From assembly GCA_002084425.1 (NCBI GenBank), contig NBLN01000002.1, positions 1-64,000 on the forward strand: 64,000 nt of DNA, in the 5' to 3' direction. Below, piece by piece: positions 1 to 7,765 of this stretch. A program made the translations under genes and the position numbers. Source of the stretch: Desulfobacteraceae bacterium 4572_130. Lineage in GTDB: Bacteria > Desulfobacterota > Desulfobacteria > Desulfobacterales > Desulfobacteraceae. Positions within the stretch are counted from its first letter, which is position 1; every line of letters starts with the position of its first letter. Under the pieces are notes generated by a model. The model was not told the origin of the DNA and made no database searches. It worked only from the letters and a program-made list of their open reading frames with translations.

Positions 1-159
1 TTTGTATTTTTCTTTTTTGAATACCTCTTACAGTTAAAATTTTACTGTTAAGAAATCCATGTTTTTTAGTATCTAAACTTTTACATAATGGGCAGCGTTT
101 TTTTCCTTTTCATCATGACACCACATTAAACCTTTGGAAAACTGCTTGTCAACTGACAT
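1..159 (-). pseudogene. Transposase N-terminal remnant (zinc-ribbon type), frameshifted and cut by the window edge
   Basis: Read on the minus strand, an ATG at 157-159 opens a frame of about 20 codons (MSVDKQFSKGLMWC at its start). The reading then has to shift frame at a run of seven A's near 95-101. The new frame reads KRCPLCKSLDTKKHGF followed by a basic stretch containing GIQKRKIQ, and it runs off position 1. A CxxC pair, a KHGF-like turn and a basic IQKRK segment resemble the N-terminal zinc ribbon of several IS transposase families. The family cannot be named from this fragment. It lies just upstream of a tRNA gene that carries an island, which fits a recombination-prone site. Confidence 0.4.
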
Positions 160-253
160 TGTGTCCTCTTCCAGACACAGTTAAGTTAACGCTCCCATTA
201 AAATAGTTAAAACAGACATGTTTATTTGATTAACACAGACTTGGAATTTATTC

Positions 254-280
254 TTGCAATACTTAATTAAATAATATAAT
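254..280 (+). promoter_or_regulatory. Candidate promoter of tRNA-Leu
   Basis: TTGCAA at 254-259 and a perfect TATAAT at 275-280 are separated by 15 bp and lie 15 bp before the tRNA 5' end. The spacer is shorter than the usual 17 bp. The other two stable-RNA promoters proposed in this window also have 15-bp spacers. Confidence 0.45.
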
Positions 281-294
281 TAATAAATCCATTT

Positions 295-382
295 GCCTGG
301 GTGGCGGAACTGGTAGACGCAAGGGACTTAAAATCCCTCGGAGAAATTCTCTGTACGAGTTCAAGTCTCGTCCCAGGTACCA
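295..382 (+). tRNA. tRNA-Leu (anticodon UAA)
   Basis: The acceptor arm GCCTGGG pairs with CCCAGGT, and CCA is encoded at 380-382. The D-arm and a long variable arm typical of class II tRNAs are present. The anticodon stem AGGGA/TCCCT encloses the loop CTTAAAA, giving anticodon TAA (reads UUA). The gene is the attachment site of a small island: its 3' half plus terminator stem (325-424) is repeated at 1635-1734. The terminator hairpin on this side (393-404 pairing with 412-423) has a G-U wobble and no T-tract, because the island begins directly after it. Confidence 0.95.
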
Positions 383-424
383 TTTTAAAAAAGGGCTTTG
401 CTTGCAATATCCAAGTAAAGCCCT
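325..424 (+). repeat. Left att-like direct repeat (tRNA-Leu 3' half plus terminator stem)
   Basis: This 100-bp block matches 1635-1734 with only two differences (G400 versus A1710, and C405 versus T1715). Identity begins at the anticodon stem-loop and ends in the terminator stem, exactly where 425 and 1735 diverge. Tyrosine recombinases commonly use anticodon-loop crossover in tRNA genes. The copy here completes the functional tRNA. Confidence 0.85.
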
Positions 425-455
425 AATGCTATTATTGAGTAAGATATAGGATCAA

Positions 456-674
456 TTGAGAATGAGAATTGTTTTTTACCAGTGCCCTAATTGTTTGAAT
501 AATAATTTTCATAAACAATGCGGTAATGCATTACCATATATTGCAGAGTGTGAAGAATGTGGACAATTATTTTGTCCTAAATGTGGAAATCATTCTTTTT
601 GGTTTGGAGGGACATGTCCTAAATGTAAATCTACAAAAAGTAGAGATATAGGAAGAATTCAGGAAAAAAAATAA
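456..674 (+). CDS. Small zinc-ribbon protein, first gene of the tRNA-Leu island
   Basis: A 72-aa protein with nine cysteines, eight of them in four CxxC knuckles (CPNC at 10-13, CEEC at 32-35, CPKC at 40-43 and 54-57), so it probably binds two zinc ions. It has no signal peptide or membrane segment. The start is uncertain: TTG at 456 or ATG at 462, the latter 11 nt after a weak AGG. Its TAA stop overlaps the ATG of the next gene by one base (TAATG), so the two are probably translationally coupled. It is the first of only two genes between the tRNA repeats. I do not recognise a named family; a nucleic-acid or protein-binding sensor or adaptor role for the partner is inference only. Confidence 0.6.
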   Translation: MRMRIVFYQCPNCLNNNFHKQCGNALPYIAECEECGQLFCPKCGNHSFWFGGTCPKCKSTKSRDIGRIQEKK

Positions 675-1441
675 TGTCTAGTTCAAAAAACATAATATCT
701 AATACTTCACCACAAGATAGTAAAGCGTCTGGTTGGATTGGTAGATTTTTAGGGCCATCAGCGGATTATTTAGGGATAGAATTAAGAGACTGGATAAAAG
801 AGAAAATACAAAAAAAAAAACAAGAGAAGTCTAAACAGCAAAATGAAAATCTTTGTAGTCATATAAACGTGGTAAACGAATTAAATGATAAAAGCGGTTT
901 GTCTATTTTCCCGCAATTAGACGACATAGAATCTTTGAATCAATTGACTATAGTAGCTGACTGTTTTGAAAATATGCAAGATGTGAGTCCTGATGATAAA
1001 GCATTAAGTAACTTATGGAGAGCACTTTTAACTAAAGTTATTATAGGTAAAACAAGGAGTCAGCGCTTATTAGAACTTCTTAAACAAATCAATTCTGAAG
1101 AAGCTGATCTTTTTTATACATTCAGAAATGGAAAGAATAGACTGGCACCAAGAAATGATTATGGGAGGTATTACTTAAAAAATTTAAAAAAATTAGGATT
1201 AATAGAAATAAATTTTATAATCCCGATAGTTATAAATTTATTTATATTCTTAACGATTCCCATTATACAATCTTTTTATAATAATTTTCCGTCTTCTATA
1301 GTGTTTGTCAATTTAATCATTACTTGTTTATTTTTTTTAACGCCATTGTATAAAGCTTCGTGGATTGGGCAAGAATTATTATCCTATACAAATTTAATTT
1401 CAAAAAACATACAAATTTTAGTACACAATAACTATATGTAA
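674..1441 (+). CDS. Abi-alpha (DUF4393)-like membrane protein, candidate phage-defence effector
   Basis: A 255-aa protein. Residues 28-60 (ADYLGIELRDWI followed by a lysine-rich helix) and 78-150 (FPQLDDIE..., DDKALSNLWRALL, LLELLKQINSEEADLF) follow the layout I associate with the Abi-alpha/DUF4393 family: a helical 'G..L.DW' segment, then 'L...W..LL', then 'L..L...EA..L'. Two hydrophobic segments at about 181-201 and 207-226 follow, then a short GQELL tail. The gene is coupled to the upstream zinc-ribbon gene and enclosed by the tRNA-Leu repeats. Abi-alpha proteins are named for abortive infection, so a defence role is plausible, but the assignment rests on pattern recognition. A membrane-acting toxin or effector is an inference from the C-terminal hydrophobic pair. 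Confidence 0.55.
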   Translation: MSSSKNIISNTSPQDSKASGWIGRFLGPSADYLGIELRDWIKEKIQKKKQEKSKQQNENLCSHINVVNELNDKSGLSIFPQLDDIESLNQLTIVADCFENMQDVSPDDKALSNLWRALLTKVIIGKTRSQRLLELLKQINSEEADLFYTFRNGKNRLAPRNDYGRYYLKNLKKLGLIEINFIIPIVINLFIFLTIPIIQSFYNNFPSSIVFVNLIITCLFFLTPLYKASWIGQELLSYTNLISKNIQILVHNNYM

Positions 1442-1634
1442 TCAATTTTTAAAGTTTCTGAACATGTCAGTTCGACCGGGACAAAACTAAAAAAAACTGC
1501 TGGATTATTGATTATTATCCCCAAAGGTTATGGTTAGATAGATCTATCCCAAAAGTAGATAACGCTGTAACTTTTTAAAAGTTAAAATATAAAAACACTA
1601 TATAAAATAAATACTTACAGACATATGATTAATA

Positions 1635-1734
1635 GACTTAAAATCCCTCGGAGAAATTCTCTGTACGAGTTCAAGTCTCGTCCCAGGTACCATTTTAAAA
1701 AAGGGCTTTACTTGTAATATCCAAGTAAAGCCCT
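1635..1734 (+). repeat. Right att-like direct repeat (displaced tRNA-Leu 3' fragment)
   Basis: This is the second copy of the tRNA-Leu 3' half (1635-1692) with its terminator. It lacks the acceptor 5' strand and D-arm, so it cannot make a tRNA. It is the original chromosomal 3' end, displaced by insertion of the island. Confidence 0.85.
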
Positions 1735-1740
1735 TTTTTT
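1703..1740 (+). terminator. Original tRNA-Leu terminator
   Basis: A perfect 12-bp stem (1703-1714 with 1722-1733), a 7-nt loop and seven T's. The island-side copy at 393-423 lacks the T-tract. Confidence 0.85.
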
Positions 1741-1951
1741 ATCTGGGGTTTGTTATGGTTCATTATAGCATGTTTTAGTGTGTTTTTGGTTTATGTGACC
1801 AACTTTTTTTAGAAAAAATATTATGGCATATATACTCTAAAGGATCATAAATTGTAATTTTTGAAAAGTTTGAAATTTAAGATTTATTAATGAATTAAAC
1901 TATATTTTATAAAGTTATATAGATTGGCTCTGTTCAGAGTTTAAACTGATA

Positions 1952-1978
1952 TTGACTTTGTCTAGAAAAAGATATAAT
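1952..1978 (+). promoter_or_regulatory. Candidate promoter upstream of tmRNA
   Basis: TTGACT at 1952-1957 and TATAAT at 1973-1978 are separated by 15 bp. It would make a precursor of about 120 nt upstream of mature tmRNA, running through repeat copy A. The rest of 1741-2106 shows only AT-rich sequence. Confidence 0.35.
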
Positions 1979-1987
1979 TTTTTTTTT

Positions 1988-2082
1988 TATATAAAAAAAC
2001 TTATAATTATTTAATATTTTTTTTATATTTTGTTGTGATGCAAACTAGGAATTAAAAATTAGGTCTGCCTTTTATGGCAGTT
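1988..2082 (-). repeat. Dispersed 95-bp intergenic repeat, copy A
   Basis: Minus-oriented copy of the family described in the findings. Its hairpin end, with ATGGCAG, is at the right, just before tmRNA. Part of the CTGCC arm is altered (TGCC-TTTTAT-GGCA). Confidence 0.7.
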
Positions 2083-2106
2083 ATTGAATTTTAAAATATA
2101 ATTTAG

Positions 2107-2460
2107 GGGGGCGAAAAGGCTTCGACGGAAATCATGAGGTTTTTGGTAGCATACCGAGTTGCTTACTCGTAAAACAAGTAAAACTAAATATAATTGCAGA
2201 CGATTATAATTACGCCGTAGCAGCCTAGAGCAGCTACCGTCCTTATTAAAATCTTTTCTGCAGATTTAATAAAGGGCGTCGACTAAGCAGAAAAGCTATA
2301 AAAGAAAGCCTGATTTTTTTATGGTTAAATTTTTTCAGGCTATTTTGGAAAGTATCCATTCTGAAGGAGACTTCCAATAAAATTTAAATTTCAGAATAAG
2401 TATGTAGAAGCCATTACTAACTATTTTCGGACGCGGGTTCAATTCCCGCCGCCTCCACCA
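2107..2460 (+). ncRNA. ssrA: tmRNA (ssrA)
   Basis: Transfer-messenger RNA for ribosome rescue. The 5' acceptor GGGGGCG pairs with CGCCTCC before the encoded CCA at 2458-2460. The conserved 5' block (AAAAGGCTTCGACGG) and a T-arm with GGGTTCAATTCCC are visible. The tag reading frame runs from GCA at 2196 to TAG at 2226-2228 and encodes ADDYNYAVAA, a typical degradation tag ending in AA. The one-piece order (tRNA-like 5' end, tag, tRNA-like 3' end) is standard. Confidence 0.95.
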
Positions 2461-2521
2461 ATATTTTCTAGCATTTTATTAAAAGTTTTTTTGTAAAAAT
2501 CAATTAATTTAATGATGAAAT

Positions 2522-3682
2522 TTATTTTATTCGTTTTATATCTGCACCAAGATTTGAAAGTTTTTTTTCAATAGAATCATATCCCCTGTCAATATGATAT
2601 ACCCTATGAATTATAGTTGTTCCTTGAGCAACAAGTCCTGCAATAACAAGTGATGCACTTGCCCTTAAATCTGAAGCCATAACAGATGCACCTGTCAGTG
2701 TTTTTACACCTCTTACCAAAGCATTGTTTGGACCTGATATGGAAATATCTGCACCCATTCTTTTAAGTTCATTAACATGAATAAATCTATTTTCAAAAAT
2801 TGTTTCATTAACCATGCTGTTACCCTTTGCAAGGGACATTAGTACCATAAATTGAGCCTGCATATCTGTTGGAAATCCTGGATAAGGAAGGGTTTTAATA
2901 TTTATATTTTTAATTGTTTTTTTTCCCTTTACTCTTATTTGATTTTTTTTAATCTCAATACTGGAGCCCATTTGTTTTAATTTATCAATAATTCCAGACA
3001 TATGTTCAGGCTCACATCCTTTAATAAGAATATTACCTCTGGTAGCAGCAGCAGCTACCATAAAAGTGCCTGCTTCAATTCTATCTGGAATAACAGATAT
3101 TTTTGCAGGTTTAAGAGAATTAACACCTTTGATTTTAATAACAGAAGTTCCAGCACCTGTTATTTTTGCTCCCATAAGTTTAAGAGCATTGCTAAGGGCT
3201 ACAATTTCAGGTTCTCTTGCAGAATTTTTAAGAATGGTTGTTCCCTTTGCAAGGGTTGCTGCCATCATAAGATTTTCAGTGCCTGTAACAGTTGGAATAT
3301 CAAAATATATTTCAGTACCTTTTAATCTATTAGCTTGAGCTTCAATATATCCATGTTTAATACTGATTTTTGCCCCTAAAGCTTCAAGTCCTGTTAAATG
3401 CATATCAACAGGTCTTGCACCAATAGCACATCCTCCTGGAAGAGAGACTTTTGCTTTGCCAAATCTTGCAACCAAAGGCCCAAGAACTAGAATAGAAGCC
3501 CGCATTTTTCTTACAAGTTCATATTCTGCTTCTGTTTTATTTATTTTGGAGCAGTTAATTTTAATTTTTTCTTGTTTGCTTTTACACTTTGCCCCAAGGT
3601 CTTCTAGTGCGGCATTTTTTGCACCACTTATTGTAACTTCACCTTTAAGTTGGTTTCCACCTTTAATTTTAATTTTATCCAT
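2522..3682 (-). pseudogene. murA: UDP-N-acetylglucosamine 1-carboxyvinyltransferase (MurA) with an internal in-frame deletion
   Basis: MurA transfers enolpyruvate to UDP-GlcNAc, the first committed step of peptidoglycan synthesis. The frame is open for 386 codons and keeps the SGAKNAAL start of the active site, the catalytic Cys in [10 protein letters not shown] (residue 85; Cys115 in E. coli) and PTDMQAQF. After KNAAL, however, the protein jumps to EDLGAKC. Compared with the usual 417-419 residues, about 31 are missing, corresponding to E. coli 27-59. These include Asp49 and a strand-helix unit of the first inside-out repeat. Such a protein would probably not fold normally. Either the gene is a decaying copy with a second murA elsewhere, or the 93-bp gap is an assembly or amplification artefact. 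No strong ribosome-binding site precedes the ATG. Confidence 0.8.
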
Positions 3683-3906
3683 TAAATTATTATCCAGTTA
3701 TAATAAGGTTTATATAGTGTATAATGAAAATTCCCTGTATCCGATATAATAAAAAAATATTGTAATCAAGGAAAACTTCTAATGTAATGGGATTAAAAAC
3801 TTTATACTTGCAGGGTTTATAACAATATGTTTTTTAATGTTGTTTTAAGATAAATTTTCTATATGGCATTTAAACTAATGGGATTTATTGTGAATTTTAA
3901 ATTTAA

Positions 3907-4472
3907 AAATATTTAGAAAAAAATCGTTCAAGTTGTCTTGAACCTAAATTAATTTTACATGCAAGAGAAAAATTAAATACAGGTGATTTTAATGGTGCTG
4001 AAAAATTACTGGAAAAATTTCTTGAAAAAAGATTAAAAACAAGAAAATTTGAAGATAAAAAAATTGCAACTGAATATTATGAACTTGGACTAATTAAAGA
4101 ACTGGAACTTGAATATAAAAATGCTTTATTTTATTTTGAAAAAGCTTGTAAATATAATCCTGAAAATGGTCTTTATTTAAATGAATTAGGCTTAATTTTT
4201 ATTACTCTTGGCAAAAATATAATAAAAAAGCAGTTGAGTATCTTGAAAAAGCATTAAATTCTGATTTAAAAACTTATGAAGAAAAACATCCTGATGTAGC
4301 AAGGGATTGGAATAATCTTGGTTTAGCATGGCACTCCTTAGGCAAATATGAAAAGGGAATTAAATATTATGAACAAGCTTTAAAAGTATTTGAAAAATTA
4401 TTGGGAAAAGATCATCCATCAACAAAAACAGTAAAAAACAATTTAGATATTATTGCAAAAACAGAAAAATAA
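3907..4472 (+). pseudogene. Decayed tetratricopeptide-repeat protein gene
   Basis: Two reading frames together encode TPR-like helices. Frame one runs from 3907 (a stop at 3904-3906 precedes it, and there is no start codon) to TAA at 4255-4257, with AREKLNTGDFNGAEKLLEKFL and LGLIKELELEYKNALFYFEKA type repeats. The second frame takes over at about 4212-4230 and ends at TAA 4470-4472, with HPDVARDWNNLGLAWHSLG and the YYEQALKVFEKLLGKDHP segment typical of kinesin-light-chain-like TPRs. At least one frameshift plus loss of the 5' end mark it as a pseudogene. The stretch 3683-3906 before it shows no gene. Confidence 0.7.
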
Positions 4473-4547
4473 AATTTTAAGGTAAAATTTATAGCGAATT
4501 CTGATACAGCAAAAATATTATTAAGAAAGGAGTAAAGTTTAATAACT

Positions 4548-7544
4548 ATGAATAATCAAGATATAAATTCAAATATAAAAAAACAAAGTATGGTTCTAGG
4601 ATACAAAGTAATTCACATTGAAAAACTTAAAGAACTTAAATCTGTTTTATACCAGCTGGAACATAAAAAAACAGGGGCAAAACATATTCATATCAGTAAT
4701 AAAGACAAGGAAAATACCTTTGGAGTTATATTTAAAACTATTCCTTATGATTCAACAGGAATTGCCCATATTCTTGAGCATACAGTTCTTTGCGGGTCAA
4801 AAAAATTTAATGTACGGGATCCTTTTTTTTCCATGTTAAAAAGAGGGCTTTCCACATTTATGAATGCTCTTACAGCTCCAGATTGGACAATGTATCCTTT
4901 TTCCACACAAAATAAAAAAGATTTTTATAATCTTATGGATGTATATCTTGATGCAGTTTTTTTTCCAAACCTTGATATTTTAAGTTTTAAACAAGAAGGA
5001 TATCGTATTGAAACAATTAATGGACAAAATCAAAATAATGAAAATTTAGAACTTATATATAAAGGTGTAGTTTATAATGAAATGAAGGGAGCTATGTCAT
5101 CACCTTCCCAGATAATGGAACACTTTCTTCTTAGTGGTCTTTTTCCAGATACAACTTATAGTTTTAATTCAGGAGGAGACCCTTTTATAATACCAAGTCT
5201 TAAGCATGATGATTTAAAACAATTTCATTTAAAGTATTATCATCCTTGTAATTCTTTTTTTTATACATATGGCTCCCTGCCTTTAAAGGATCATCTTGAA
5301 TTTATAGAAAAAAAAGTTTTGCATAAATTTACAAGAAAAAACCCCAGCTCATTTATTGCATCCCAGAAAAAGTGGAAAAAACCAAAGCAGATAATGTGCA
5401 ATTATCCCCTTAGTAAAGATAAAAATCCTGAAAAAAAACATCAAGTATGTGTTGCATGGATGACAGCTGATATAAAAGATTCTTTTGAAATACTTGTATT
5501 AAATGTACTTGCACAAATTCTTCTGGGAAATGCAGCTTCTCCTTTAAGAAAAGCACTTATAGATTCTGAACTTGGAACAGCATTAAGTGATTGTTCAGGG
5601 TTTGATGCAGATATAAAAAATAGCATTTTTGCCTGTGGGCTCAGGGATATATTCCTAGGTGCAGTAAAAAAAGTAGAAAAAATTATTTTTCAAACACTTC
5701 AAAATGTTGTTAAAAATGGCATAAAAGAAAAATTAATTAAATCTGCAATTCATCAAATTGAATTTCACCAAAAAGAAATAACAAATACTCCTCATCCCTT
5801 TGGCATTAAACTTTTGCTTTCCCTTGCAGGAACATGGATACATAATGGAGAGCCTTTGGCCTGTTTAAAGTTTAATAAAAATTTAGATAGATTAAAAAAA
5901 GAAATTCAAAAAAAAGGCTTTCTGGAAAATAAAATTAAAAAATATTTTCTGGAAAATCCTCATAGAGTTTTACTTGTTATGTGTCCCAGTCAAGATATGG
6001 AAGAAAAGCAGGATAAAAAAACAAAACATGAACTTCTAGAAATTTTAAAGAAAATGCAGCCGCATGAAATTAAACAAATCAAACAAGATGCAGATAAACT
6101 TATGTTTCTTCAAGAGGAAAAAGAAGATGTTTCATCCCTTCCATGTCTTAAACTTTCTGATGTACCTATAGAAATTGAAATAATTAAACCAGATATTATT
6201 AAAGAAAATTCACAGGCAACATTTTATAATAAAACAACTTCAGATATTTTATATTTTTCATGTCCCTTTAATCTTCTATATATTTCAAAACAAAAACTTT
6301 TTCTTATTCCTTTTTTTTGTAAAGCTTTTACAAATGCAGGAACTTTAAAAAGAGATTATGCAAAAATGGCTGAACTTATGGATCTTTATACAGGCGGTAT
6401 AGCAATTTCGCCATTTACAGGAACAGATTTCTCCAAAAACAAAAAAAATAAATTTTTTCTTAGCCTTCAAGGAAAGGCTTTAGATAGAAATATTGAAAAT
6501 CTTTTTAATTTAATTAATGAATTTATAACTCAATATAGTTTTTCAGATATTACAAGACTTAAAAAATTACTTTTTCAATATCAAGCTGCAATGGAAGCAT
6601 CAATAGTTTCCAATGGTCATAGATATGCAATCTTACTTGCTTCTCGAAATTTTACAAAAACATCATTTTTATCAGAAATGTGGCATGGGATTTCCCAGTA
6701 TAAATTTATTAAAAAACTTACAAAGAAAATTAATAAATCAGATTCAAAAAATGATATTCTTAATATCCTTTCTAAAGACCTCCATGAAATTGCTGATTTT
6801 TTATTTTACCGAAAAAATCTCAATCCTGTTATTGTGGGAGGAAAAAATTCTCTTATAAAAGCTGATAAAAGAATTTTATCTATATTAAATAATCTTCCTG
6901 AAAAGAAACATGATGCAGCTAAGAAATTAAATATAAATACAAAAATTCCTTATGAAGGATGGTTTACAAGTACATCAGTTTCCTTTGTTGCTCAGGCATT
7001 TAAAACCGTGAGATTTGGTCATAAAGATGCTCCAGCTATGGCTGTAATCAGCAAAATGCTGAGATCTTTATATCTTCACAGGGAAATAAGGGAAAAGGGC
7101 GGAGCCTATGGCGGGTTTGCAATGTACAGTCCTGAAGAAGGAATTTTTTCTTTTGGTTCCTATAGAGATCCTTATATTGGAAGGACTTTGGAAGTATATG
7201 AGAATTCCTGTGATTTTATTATAAAGGGAGATTATTCAGAAAATGATGTAAAAGAGGCAATTCTTCAGGTATGTGCTGAAATTGATAAACCAGAAACTCC
7301 AGGTCCTGCTGCAATAAAGGCTTTTTATAGAGATGTTTTGAATTTAACTGATGAAAAACGCAAAAATTTTAAATTTTCCTTACTAGAACTTAATAAAAAA
7401 ACAATTCAAAAAATAGCTGAAAAATATTTTAATCTGGAAAATTCAGAAAAAGGTACTGCAATAATATCAAGTAAAGATAAATTAGAGCAGGAAAATATGA
7501 ATCTTGAATCTCATAAAAAGCCTTTTGAGTTGTTTGAAATTTAA
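4548..7544 (+). CDS. M16C metallopeptidase, presequence protease (PreP) type
   Basis: A 998-aa zinc peptidase of the PreP/Cym1 subfamily, which degrades unstructured peptides in a closed chamber. The inverted zinc motif HILEH (about residues 77-81) is followed by the subfamily-typical LCGSKKF...RDPFFSMLKR and LTAPDWTMYPF. The distal Glu is probably in VVYNEMKGA (about 177-183). The C-terminal half includes a second M16-like domain with REKGGAYGG near 846. Length matches PreP (about 970-1000). There is no signal peptide, so it is probably cytoplasmic. AAGGAG lies about 15 nt before the ATG, and no better in-frame start is seen. It stands alone between a TPR pseudogene and palindromic repeats. 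Confidence 0.9.
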   Translation: MNNQDINSNIKKQSMVLGYKVIHIEKLKELKSVLYQLEHKKTGAKHIHISNKDKENTFGVIFKTIPYDSTGIAHILEHTVLCGSKKFNVRDPFFSMLKRGLSTFMNALTAPDWTMYPFSTQNKKDFYNLMDVYLDAVFFPNLDILSFKQEGYRIETINGQNQNNENLELIYKGVVYNEMKGAMSSPSQIMEHFLLSGLFPDTTYSFNSGGDPFIIPSLKHDDLKQFHLKYYHPCNSFFYTYGSLPLKDHLEFIEKKVLHKFTRKNPSSFIASQKKWKKPKQIMCNYPLSKDKNPEKKHQVCVAWMTADIKDSFEILVLNVLAQILLGNAASPLRKALIDSELGTALSDCSGFDADIKNSIFACGLRDIFLGAVKKVEKIIFQTLQNVVKNGIKEKLIKSAIHQIEFHQKEITNTPHPFGIKLLLSLAGTWIHNGEPLACLKFNKNLDRLKKEIQKKGFLENKIKKYFLENPHRVLLVMCPSQDMEEKQDKKTKHELLEILKKMQPHEIKQIKQDADKLMFLQEEKEDVSSLPCLKLSDVPIEIEIIKPDIIKENSQATFYNKTTSDILYFSCPFNLLYISKQKLFLIPFFCKAFTNAGTLKRDYAKMAELMDLYTGGIAISPFTGTDFSKNKKNKFFLSLQGKALDRNIENLFNLINEFITQYSFSDITRLKKLLFQYQAAMEASIVSNGHRYAILLASRNFTKTSFLSEMWHGISQYKFIKKLTKKINKSDSKNDILNILSKDLHEIADFLFYRKNLNPVIVGGKNSLIKADKRILSILNNLPEKKHDAAKKLNINTKIPYEGWFTSTSVSFVAQAFKTVRFGHKDAPAMAVISKMLRSLYLHREIREKGGAYGGFAMYSPEEGIFSFGSYRDPYIGRTLEVYENSCDFIIKGDYSENDVKEAILQVCAEIDKPETPGPAAIKAFYRDVLNLTDEKRKNFKFSLLELNKKTIQKIAEKYFNLENSEKGTAIISSKDKLEQENMNLESHKKPFELFEI

Positions 7545-7554
7545 TAACAACTTT

Positions 7555-7763
7555 AGGCATTGCCACGCTGGAGCATGGCAATGAGAAAGTATTGGAGCAT
7601 ATGACAATGAGAAAAGTAATAGTTAGGATATATATGTATATTATCTCATGCCTACGCTCCAGCGTTGGCATGTCTGGGCTGACGCACTCCAGGTCAATTA
7701 TTTATATAGTATCACAGCTTGTTTATATAGGCATTGCCACGCTAGAGCATGGCAATGAGAAAG
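7555..7763. repeat. Cluster of short palindromic repeats
   Basis: A 35-bp unit at 7555-7589 and again at 7729-7763 contains the imperfect palindrome CATTGCCACGCT...AGCATGGCAATG. A partial copy lies at about 7591-7616. An inverted variant (ATGCCTACGCTCCAGCGTTGGCAT) lies near 7648-7671. This is a REP-like intergenic palindrome family, with no open gene inside. Confidence 0.75.
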
Positions 7764-7765
7764 CA

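Larger units (their letters stand above)
425..1734 (+). mobile_element. 1.3-kb integrase-less island inserted in tRNA-Leu
   Basis: The island is defined by the 100-bp direct repeats at 325-424 and 1635-1734. It contains only two overlapping genes (456-674 and 674-1441) and about 190 bp of non-coding DNA (1442-1634). No integrase, excisionase or replication gene is present. The arrangement fits cargo moved by a recombinase encoded elsewhere, or a larger island that has lost its integrase. The intact terminator with T-tract now lies at the far end. Confidence 0.75.

Noticed and set aside
1635-1692. Second tRNA-Leu gene
   Set aside because: Only the 3' half is present; the acceptor 5' strand and D-arm are missing, so it is an att-like fragment.
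2097-2102. TATAAT just before tmRNA as its -10 element
   Set aside because: It would start transcription at or inside the mature 5' end, whereas tmRNA is normally cut from a precursor, and no -35 is at the right distance.
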